DNA of 64,000 bases from Hygrophila difformis (Eukaryota; Streptophyta; Magnoliopsida; Lamiales; Acanthaceae), in contig JAOANR010000001.1 of the NCBI GenBank assembly GCA_030278955.1, positions 22,671,468 through 22,735,467 on the forward strand. The letters are read 5' to 3'. The position numbers and the translations under genes were made by a program. This document shows, in pieces, positions 56,717-64,000 of the stretch. Position 1 is the stretch's first letter; every line of letters begins with the position of its first letter. The notes under the pieces are model-generated. The model made no database searches and had not been told where the DNA came from. It worked only from the letters and a program-made list of their open reading frames with translations.

Positions 56717-57858
56717 CTGACCCGCATCTCCTGCATCATCTGCAGCATCTGAATCAGCTCCTGCCCCTGAGGTGCCACAGCAGGAGGTGCCCCAGCAGGA
56801 GGTGGAACTACTGGAGGAGGGGGTGGCTGCTCCGGTGGTACAACAAGGATCAGGCCGCCGTCATCAGGCTGCGGGTGAAGTACAGCACGGGGAGCCCCAC
56901 GACGTAAGGCGCTACGCCGCTCAGCATAAGTCGGGATACGGTAGCAACGGCCCGGTGCTAGGTCGTACGGGTCTGTCTCCGGTGTATTGCGAATCCCCTG
57001 CGCCGCGCACAACCCACAGATGAGGTGAACATGGGTAATCACCCTACTCCCTCGTCCTCTTCGCATACCCCGCAAGTTGTTCTCGATGCAAGCTCCTACA
57101 TTCACCCTACCATCTCGCGCGATAAAGCAAATGGTCTCGTAGACGTGATCCAGGACAATGTGGCTCCGGGTGATCGGCCGGACACGCCCTAACCACAGCT
57201 GAGCAAGCTCTCGCCAAGGGGAGTCCATCGTCGTCAAACGAAGCTCATGACTGTGCTCGAGCTGAGGAGGCACTATGGTGCATAAGGTGTTCCACGCAGG
57301 AGCAAGAACACGTCCCTCAGGCTGTGGCCGGAATACGCCATCGTCGGGCAAGCCAAAATAGACATTGATCGCCCGAGCACTGAAGTCGAGATAGCGACCA
57401 CGGACCCATACCCGGGATAGATCGTCACCCTCCCCGAGACCACCAATGTTGGCAATAACCTCCATAGCCAAATAACCGGAGGCGACGCCCTCGGGGTGAC
57501 GTGCCAGACCAGTCCACTGCAGATACTCCAAGACTGCGCTAACCCTGTCATCGCCCATATGAAGAGGATATATGCCTCTCTCAGGGACGTAAGCCCTGTT
57601 TCAACGAAGCTCGTCGAAATAAAAGTCCTGGGCAGCCTTCGTCCTAAACCGAAACCTGTCGTGCCGGTGAGGACGCACCTCGTCCGGAAGACCCCTGAGT
57701 CGCGGGCCCCGCTGCTCCTCGTCCTCCTCCGACTCGCTCTCGTCGAAATCAGGCATCGCCGGAGCGGCATGACTGGGGCCAGCCTCATCAGTAACTCGTC
57801 CCCTAGTCCTCGGAGGACACATGAGAGACGCCAAAACGACCCACAAAAAGAGCAACAT
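56717..57858 (-). pseudogene. Antisense gene of element C, main part: 'putative plant transposon protein'-like
   Basis: The minus-strand frame starts at ATG 57858, directly after a TTGCAG acceptor. It begins with a short hydrophobic run (MLLFLWVVLASL) and an acidic stretch (DFDESESEEDEEQ). Then comes a domain with the word order of the plant transposon-protein family (PF20167-like): DFYFDELR, VWVRGRYLDFSARAINVYFG, LTTMDSPWRELAQLWLGRVR, DGRVNVGACIENNLRG, VITHVHLICGLCAAQGI. A Pro-rich linker (PPEQPPPPPVVPPPAG) leads into a coiled coil. A TGA at 57601-57603 interrupts the domain. The intact product would have been about 444 aa, ending in the segment at 45195-45392. Such antisense extra ORFs are known in plant LTR elements; their role is unknown. 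Confidence 0.8.
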
Positions 57859-57859
57859 C

Positions 57860-58481
57860 CTGCAAGTTACCAAATACCAATTATAAGACTAAGTCCCACA
57901 CAAAAGTCAAGCGAAAACACGTAAAGGGCATCAATATACGCTTCCAACGCTAATGTACAGTAAGAACAACAAATCCTACCGTTGGCTAAGACCAACCAGG
58001 AGGTAATCTAGACAAAGGATATTCTCAAACTAGTGCCCAAACCCTTTGTGGCATTTCGTCGAACACGTTATGTGCGCAATAAACCAAAACCTAAGTTACT
58101 AACAACACACGAAAATTTCCCACGGAATGAAACAATCATTCTAATAGCAACACAGCATATCCTACAGCACCAAACAACAGGGGAACGAACTAATAACCAC
58201 ACCCCAGTAACAACCAAACATCAAAAACTTCATAGCCTTTCTAAGGATTCGAATTCAACAAGAATTTGCTAAAAACGTAAACACATTATAGCATAAACAT
58301 AGGCAAGGCAACAAGAGTAACAACAATTGCCACATACACTTGCTAATTTGCACGAATCTAGCCTAAAAGTCATAAACCCCCAATTTTTGTACACAAACCC
58401 TAATTTCCTAAATCTCTTCACAAATCAAGTCATTCGAAACATAAAAGTTGAAATTAGTAAGTGGGTTTAGTAGAATCGTAC
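57860..58481 (-). promoter_or_regulatory. Inferred intron of the antisense gene in element C
   Basis: On the minus strand a donor CATCTAG|GTACGA lies at 58481 and an acceptor ACTTGCAG at 57860, directly before the ATG. The DNA between is A+T-rich and non-coding. The upstream GC-rich exon resembles a 5' leader, so the antisense gene appears to have its own spliced transcript. This is inferred from motifs. Confidence 0.5.
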
Positions 58482-58700
58482 CTAGATGAGTGAAATTGAA
58501 GTCGAAATCAAGCAAACAGGAAGGTAACTCGCCGGATTTAGAGAGAATTGGGGGTGTGCTCTCGAATGGAAAATGGGGGAAGTGGCTCGCGCGGAGCGCG
58601 AGCCCTATTTTCTCGAACAGAGGGAGCCGCGCGCTCTCCGCGCGCTCTCCGCGCGCTGGGGCTCATTACCGCGCGGCCACCGCGCGGGACCCGGAGGGAG
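58482..58700 (-). promoter_or_regulatory. GC-rich leader/promoter region of the antisense gene
   Basis: The segment contains repeated GCGCGCTCTCC words and GCGCGGCCACCGCGCGG. The same core (GCGGCCACCGCGCGG or its complement) occurs in the LTRs of A, B and C. A cassette of LTR promoter DNA therefore seems to sit, in inverted sense, in front of the antisense gene. The exact transcription start cannot be seen. Confidence 0.45.
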
Positions 58701-58976
58701 TTTTATTTTTCCTGTTCTGCTCAATCTCTTTTGCTACACGCTCCTCACTGAACCCGGGCATACATTGACAGTGAAATACGACGACATTGAGCATCACCTG
58801 GCATTATTCCGGGCAAGGACAACAGAAGTGCCTCACGTCCTCCTTTCGCAGGACTACAGGAAACCCTCGGGGCGTAAATACACAGGGACCATAAGAAATT
58901 CCATAGGGAATAGGAAACCACCTAGTGACTAACGTCCCCACCACAGTTTGCTCGCATCCATAACGAGCTCCACGAC

Positions 58977-59243
58977 CCCCAACTAAAGAAGTATGTGCCC
59001 GACACGTCGCATGTACTCCAACCGGACGTAATCGAATTGGACGATGACTTGACCTATGAAGAAACCCCGGCGCAAATACTCGACTACAAGGAAAGGGCGA
59101 CAAGGAATAAATCTGTAAAGATGGTCAAGGTCTTGTGGTCCAACCACGAGACAGAAACGGCGACCTGGGAATTGGAAGCCGACATGAGGCAACGTTACCC
59201 TACCCTCTTCCAAGACAACCCGACCACAGTTATGGGGACATAA
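58977..59243 (+). pseudogene. Remnant of pol 3' end (integrase C-terminus with chromodomain) in element C
   Basis: The frame reads [20 protein letters not shown], then YEETPAQILDYKERATRNK, then VLWSNHETETATWELEADMR and ends at VMGT plus stop. It aligns by eye with the last ~88 codons of gag-pol in A and B. Nothing of the earlier pol precedes it; the antisense cassette begins at the junction near 58976. It was probably kept because the adjoining polypurine tract is needed in cis. Confidence 0.9.
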
Positions 59244-59253
59244 CTGTATTCTT

Positions 59254-59266
59254 AAGGGGGGGAGGA
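59254..59266 (+). promoter_or_regulatory. Polypurine tract of element C
   Basis: AAGGGGGGGAGGA directly borders the 3' LTR start TGAAACACCCGAGG. It matches the first, relic tract of A and B in position and sequence. Confidence 0.85.
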
Positions 59267-62023
59267 TGAAACACCCGAGGGAAAAAAAAAACAAATTCAA
59301 ATTGTTTTGAACTATGTCATGACTTGATCCCTTCACAGGGTACGTAGGCAGCTTGGAACTAATTTCTAAGTTCAGTCACGAAATAAATCACGAAATAGAT
59401 CACAAGGACGATAGGAGGAGTTGGAACCAATTTAGACTAGGCTAATTAGGACATGGAAATGTTGCGAGCGATAAGCCAGGACTCGTAACAAGTTTAAGGA
59501 GAAGATTCCGAAACGGAGACGACCCAAGGAATCGAGCTAACACGTAGAAAACCGATAGGGGAAAGCAAGGAAAGACCCGACGGAACACGCGGACCGCTGA
59601 ACCGGCCGGTCCGGCCGGCCCGCGCTCTCCGCGCGCCGCTGCGCGGCCACCGCGCGGACGGAGGCGTCGCGACTCCAGGCTGGTCGCGTGTGCTCCGCGC
59701 GGGCAAAAGATTAGGTGCGCGTCACCAGCGCGCCAGAGGTGCAGGAGGTGTAAACTTTCCTTCCATGGCGATTTTCTTGCCTAAATTAACATTCCATTCG
59801 ATGGTAAACGGATCCCAGCAGTAGGGAAGTGCATAAACTCGGTATTGGGCGCCCCCTACCCCTTATTTTCAGAAAACAAACCCTAGACACTCCATCTTCC
59901 CTCTCCAAGTTCAAAACTCCTTCGACACCACTTTCCGGCGAGTATTCCGGCGACGACGGGACGACCGGGACAAGCCCCTGCCCTCTAGACTCTTGGTAAG
60001 CCATTGTACAAAGTTTCAATTCGTCCATAGATCTCAGAAACTCATATTCTAACCCTTTTTCCTTACTACGATTTCCCGTCGGAAAACGAACAAAAAGCGA
60101 TCGGAGAAGTTGGCCGTTCGTCGTGACCCTAGGACGTCCGGAAACCCAATCCAGCGACCCTATTCTCTAACTAGGTAAGTTAAAACCTTACTCACAAATT
60201 TTCGTGGTTGTTCGTTGTTTAAATCTCGAGATATAGGCTTGTAACAAAAATCGGTTTTCAAAAACCCTATTTTTGTCCAATTTTAAAGACTCGCCTAAAA
60301 CTCGACCTTCGGGAATTCAAACCGAAAACGTTTCAACATAAAAGTTCTTCCTAACACCTTTATCTATCTTGTGTCCAAATTTCAGCCGTTGACATTGAGT
60401 TTTGCTATCCCAAATCACGCCGTAAACGTTCTGTATCGAACCGAACGTTTTAAAACTGAGACAGATTTCCATATTCAACTTGATGCATGTTTTTCACCCA
60501 TTTTTCGAATGATTTAACTTTGCATTCCTAAACAAAAGTTGTAGATAATTGAGTCTAGATTATGCATGTAAAATTTCACGGATTTTGGTGTTCATTTGAT
60601 ATGCCAAATGGCCGAATTTTCAGAAGTGTTTTAAGATTGTTTTAAGGGCCGTGAGTATGCAGTGAGTTGCAATCGATTTTTGAGTACCAAGAATTCATTA
60701 TTTCCAAATTCTTAAAACATGAAAGTTGTTCCTTAACGTGTTGGGTAGTTACTGTAAAAATTTCACATCGATTGGTTTTGAAATGAATTTTTAATCGGCG
60801 TTGCACGAACCTGTGACGAAAACAGTTTTTAAGACAGAAATTATTCCTTGCAATGAATTCAAATTTCGACTCACTTCGAAACCTTATTTCCAAAAACTTA
60901 AAACATGAAAGTTGTTCGTGTGTGTGTTTTTGAACTACTGTAAAAATTTTAGAATTTTTGGTGTAAAGACGAATTTTTAATTAAGAAAGGCGTAAACTGC
61001 CTCGAATAGGATTTTTCGAACTTGAGAAAACTCGAACTATGAAAACGCGATATCGATCATTTGATAACTTTGAAATACGAACTTTAAAAAAATCCCGTTC
61101 ACTAGGCTGAGCCGATCTTCATACTATCATTATCTTTGAGACTGCCTCGTTAGTGGTCTCCTTACTATCTGAGATTGCCTCGTTAGTGATCTCGCGCACT
61201 GTATTTTGGATCGCCTCGTTAGTGGTCCTACTATCTTTTTGGATCGCCTCGTTAGTGGTCCTACTATCTTTGAGACTGCCTCGTTAGCGGTCTCCCCTTG
61301 TTGGACTGCCTCGTTAGTAGTCCTATGTTGAGATTGCCTCGTTAGTGATCTCCCGGTATGGTGTCCTCTTCTTAGTTTACGGGATGAAAAGTAAAAGACT
61401 TGTGTGAGTGTTTCATTATGCTTAAATCGTATTTATCATGTCTTTAATTATGTATTTAAAGTTTATGCATCTTAAATTATGCTTTAAATTACGCTTTTAA
61501 AATTAAGCCCTTTAATCATGTTTTTCCGCTGCTAATAAATTATGTATTTTTAAATTCTCGTACGGTAAGCGAAATCTTTAGTTTAAACACTTGTAACCCC
61601 TTTTATTCGTTAGTTAGGGATTAACTTACTCAGTATATTTTTATACTGACAACCGTTGTCATTTTTCTTTTTACAGAGTATGTCGAGTGACGCATTGCAT
61701 ATGCACTTGGGGGAAATCATAACGGACATTTTAAATTCTGCATCGTACTGTTTTTACCGGGTCTGTTAAACCCGAGGATTTGGCCATGTTGGCCGTGATT
61801 TACTTTCCGCTGCATTTAATCTATTTATTTTCCATGCATGATGATTTTTACTATCGTGCTTTGATTTTAAGTATTAATAAATTCCGGACTCGTTGTTGAA
61901 CGTTTTTGAAACTTTGCATACCCATAAGCCTTGCACCTCCTTAGCGAGCTCGGGAATCCGTGTCTTGCTAGGGGGATGCGGCGGTGACACCTCGGCCTGG
62001 GTTATCAAATCCGGGGTGTTACA
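59267..62023 (+). repeat. Element C 3' LTR (2757 bp)
   Basis: It matches the 5' LTR closely with scattered substitutions. The first bases are TGAAACACCC rather than TGTAACACCC. It ends TGTTACA, followed by ATTAG. The divergence is greater than between the B LTRs, in keeping with C being the older host. Confidence 0.93.
61138..61352 (+). repeat. Seven-unit hairpin array in the element C 3' LTR
   Basis: Units lie at 61138-61160, 61171-61193, 61208-61228, 61241-61261, 61272-61294, 61303-61323 and 61330-61352. Compared with the 5' LTR copy, unit 3 here has the full GGAT/GTCC stem, and the loops of units 4, 5 and 6 each carry one change. All stems still pair. Confidence 0.9.
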
Positions 62024-62028
62024 ATTAG

Positions 62029-63181
62029 CTATTATTATATGTGTACAAAAGAATATTATATACACAGAGCAAATTTAATGACATATTTATTTTGGAATTT
62101 TACCAAATTTAAATTGTTCTTTAATTACCAATTCAATGACATATAATGATGTAATCGGCTTTCTAAGAAGTATAATGATTTTTTAAAACCGAAATTGTCT
62201 TATTTAAATTGAGATTCAAATTCTTTTAATTTTCCTAGGCTTTTAATGGTTCCTCCAAAAATAAAAATTTCTTTTGATTTATTACATTTGAGGTCGTAAC
62301 CATTGTATTCTTCATGATCCAAATTGAAAATTTATTTTATTAACAAATACTCAATAGATTTTATTCACAGGTTCATTTAGGCCCATATCTAATATATTTA
62401 TTTATAATATACTAAAGTGGAGTATTCTCCATTTCTTCTCAAAACTCCTCTCTCCTCCACATTAATTGTTCTTTAATTATATCTTTTATTTTCTATCTAT
62501 TTTCTATATAAATATAAAAAAGTATATAAAGAAGAAAATAGAACTAAATAAAGGAATTCATTATTACACGCTCATAAAAACGTTTGAACTAAAAAAGTGT
62601 AATATATTCATGATGGGATGTTCATTCAAAATATTTAGAAAATATATGAATGTCATCTCATATTTATGTATTTTTTCTATCTCCTCTATATAAATAAGAA
62701 TAAAAAATTATAATTTTTTTTTGAATTAAATAGAGGGTGTATTTCATTATTACACACTCATGAAAACACTTGAATTTAAAAGTGTAAAGAAAATTTGTCT
62801 TTTCAAGATAGGAATTTCATTAAAAATATTTTAATTATACTTTTATATACTTCCTCCATTTGTTGATAGTGAAAAATAATTGACTTTTGTTAGTGTTTGT
62901 TATCCAACTTTGACTCATATCTATTCAACATCTATAGAAGAAAAAATATAGTTATGTGGGATCTCGTTAGATTCGTCTCATCTTGTAGTTTTAAAATATC
63001 AAATTTTTAGAATTTTTATTTATACACATTTTGAGTTATCAAGCATTAAAAATATATATTGGATTTTGTGCAGAAAGTGAATATTGTGGATATAGATAGA
63101 TTACTGTTCATAAGTGAATTTTTGTGAGAGATGATTCATAGGTTGCTGTTCATAAGAATAGGTTGGTGTTGATAAGGAATA
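62029..63181. other. AT-rich flank right of element C
   Basis: No gene is visible. A MITE-like half element begins near 62850 (CTTCCTCCATTTG, then GTTAGATTCGTCTC); its right end was not found. A similar start recurs at 63932 and runs off the window. Confidence 0.5.
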
Positions 63182-63440
63182 CTCCCTCCGTTTTTATATA
63201 ACCTCTCCCTTTCTACATAGCACGCAATCCAATGCACATTTTCAGTCATTAATATCTCAAATTATATACAAGGAAAAATTATAAAAATTTGATAGTATAA
63301 AAGTACGCGATTAGACGAATCCAACAACATCTCATTTGACTATGTTTTATCTTATATAACTGTGCTAAAAATTGAATTAAAGTTACTTAATAAATAGTAT
63401 CTACTATGCAAAGGGTAAACTTAAATAAAAACGGAGGGAG
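63182..63440. mobile_element. Stowaway-type MITE (259 bp) with TA flanks
   Basis: The ends CTCCCTCCGTTTTTAT and ATAAAAACGGAGGGAG are perfect inverted repeats, with TA on both sides (63180-63181 and 63441-63442). The interior is AT-rich and non-coding. Confidence 0.92.
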
Positions 63441-63455
63441 TATTATTTTTGAGGA

Positions 63456-63566
63456 TGTTTGGGAGTTAACGGATCTACTAGTGTATAGCGTATTCAAATA
63501 TAGAACTGTGAGATAATCTGTTCTTTCAATCTTGTTTCTACTAGTGGATCCGCTGGTTCCCAAACA
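63456..63566. mobile_element. Short inverted-repeat element (111 bp), hAT-MITE-like
   Basis: The left arm TGTTTGGGAGTTAACGGAT continues to CTACTAGT. It is mirrored at the right by ACTAGTGGATCCGCTGG and TTCCCAAACA, giving arms of about 28 bp with a few mismatches. A clear 8-bp duplication is not visible, so the class is a guess. Confidence 0.55.
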
Positions 63567-64000
63567 TTCACTTTATATATAGCTAGATATATAGATATAG
63601 ATTGCAGTTTATCTAATTTAGCTAATTTATTTAATACAATTATTTATTACTTATTCATTAATGAATATAATATTAATATATAAAGTATTTATTAATAATT
63701 TACAATATATTTTTTAACTATAATTTCAATTCATAGATTATTTGTTAAGAATAATAACAAATATTAAAATTATATATAAAGAATAAATATAATATCAATC
63801 CGTAAAGTTTTTGTTACATACTTTATTTGTAATATTATTTATCTATAATAATTAATGAAATTAAATATCTAATGTGAATTTCGTTCAAATTTAGTTTCCC
63901 TATATTTTAAAAGTGCATTATACATTTATACTTTTATATAATTCCTTCATTTTATATAGTGAAAAAGGGATTGACTTTTGTTAATGTTTATTATCCAAAT
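63567..64000. other. AT-rich right edge of the window
   Basis: Very A+T-rich sequence without genes. The start of a MITE-like repeat similar to 62845-62920 appears at about 63930 and is cut by the window end. Confidence 0.5.

Larger units (their letters stand above)
45388..56721 (+). mobile_element. Element B: complete, apparently intact Tekay-like chromovirus nested in element C, TSD CTGAC
   Basis: The element proper is 45393-56716 (11,324 bp), flanked by CTGAC at 45388-45392 and 56717-56721. It has two LTRs, primer site, ORF0, an intact gag-pol frame, relic and true polypurine tracts. The LTRs differ by only a handful of bases that I could find, a 13-bp gap, and a 217-bp insertion in the 3' copy. 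This marks B as recent and younger than C, whose antisense gene it splits. Confidence 0.96.
40958..62028 (+). mobile_element. Element C: complete but non-autonomous Tekay-like insertion, TSD ATTAG, hosting element B
   Basis: The element proper is 40963-62023, flanked by ATTAG at 40958-40962 and 62024-62028. Without element B its internal region is only about 4.2 kb: primer site, ORF0, an antisense gene, the last ~88 codons of pol with the chromodomain, a polypurine tract, and 3' LTR. Gag, protease, RT and RNase H are absent. It must have moved with proteins supplied by a relative. The intact ends and target duplication show that it transposed in some form as a unit. Confidence 0.93.

Noticed and set aside
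56717..57858. Antisense ORF of element C as a captured host gene
   Set aside because: Its domain order fits the plant transposon-protein family found in transposable elements rather than a cellular gene. A database search would settle it.
45195..57858. Element B as a chimeric assembly join within element C
   Set aside because: The perfect 5-bp duplication, TG...CA ends and in-frame continuity of the host ORF support a real insertion.

Overview
The window is plant nuclear DNA, almost certainly from a eudicot. It holds spliced genes with GT-AG introns, a cellulose-synthase-like D gene, AT-rich intergenic DNA, Stowaway-type MITEs, a tRNA-derived SINE, a LINE, and large chromodomain Ty3/gypsy (Tekay-like) LTR retrotransposons. 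The exact species cannot be read from the sequence.

The left part (1-28,000) is gene-bearing. A seven-exon gene on + (1528-3978) encodes the exosome cap subunit RRP4. A two-exon gene on - (7758-10006) encodes an ankyrin-repeat protein of the ANKRD13/GPCR-chaperone-like family, with an inferred 5'-UTR intron. A six-exon gene on - (16425-20916) encodes a CSLD1-type glycosyltransferase. Between them lie a Copia relic, a SINE with an 18-bp target duplication, MITEs (one nested in another repeat) and exon-like fragments that I cannot assign. At 22.5-26.3 kb there is a 5'-truncated LINE whose RT-RNase H frame is still open; it abuts an inverted LINE-like 3' end.

The right part (29,307-62,028) is a retrotransposon nest with three complete insertions, each with 5-bp target duplications. 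Element A (29307-40339, TSD TCATT) has 2599-bp LTRs and a broken gag-pol. Element C (40963-62023, TSD ATTAG) has LTRs of about 2.76 kb and lacks gag-pol: it keeps only the last ~88 codons (chromodomain end of integrase) and carries instead an antisense gene resembling the 'putative plant transposon protein' family. Element B (45393-56716, TSD CTGAC) is inserted inside that antisense gene and has an intact 1554-aa gag-pol frame and nearly identical LTRs, so it is the youngest.

The most interesting signal is shared by A, B and C despite diverged sequence. All three carry a small coiled-coil, acidic-tailed ORF (here called ORF0) between the primer binding site and the gag position. Their LTRs share one architecture: a GC-rich palindromic cassette, two splice-donor-like sites 175-179 bp apart, degenerate ~100-bp repeats, structured hairpins (in C, a seven-unit array with compensatory stem changes), an invariant TTAACTTACT followed by a covarying hairpin and a CAG acceptor, and terminal covarying hairpins. 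A and B also contain a second upstream polypurine tract followed by a relic LTR start, which suggests that the LTR boundary has moved.

The right edge (62,029-64,000) is AT-rich DNA with several MITEs and no gene that I can see.
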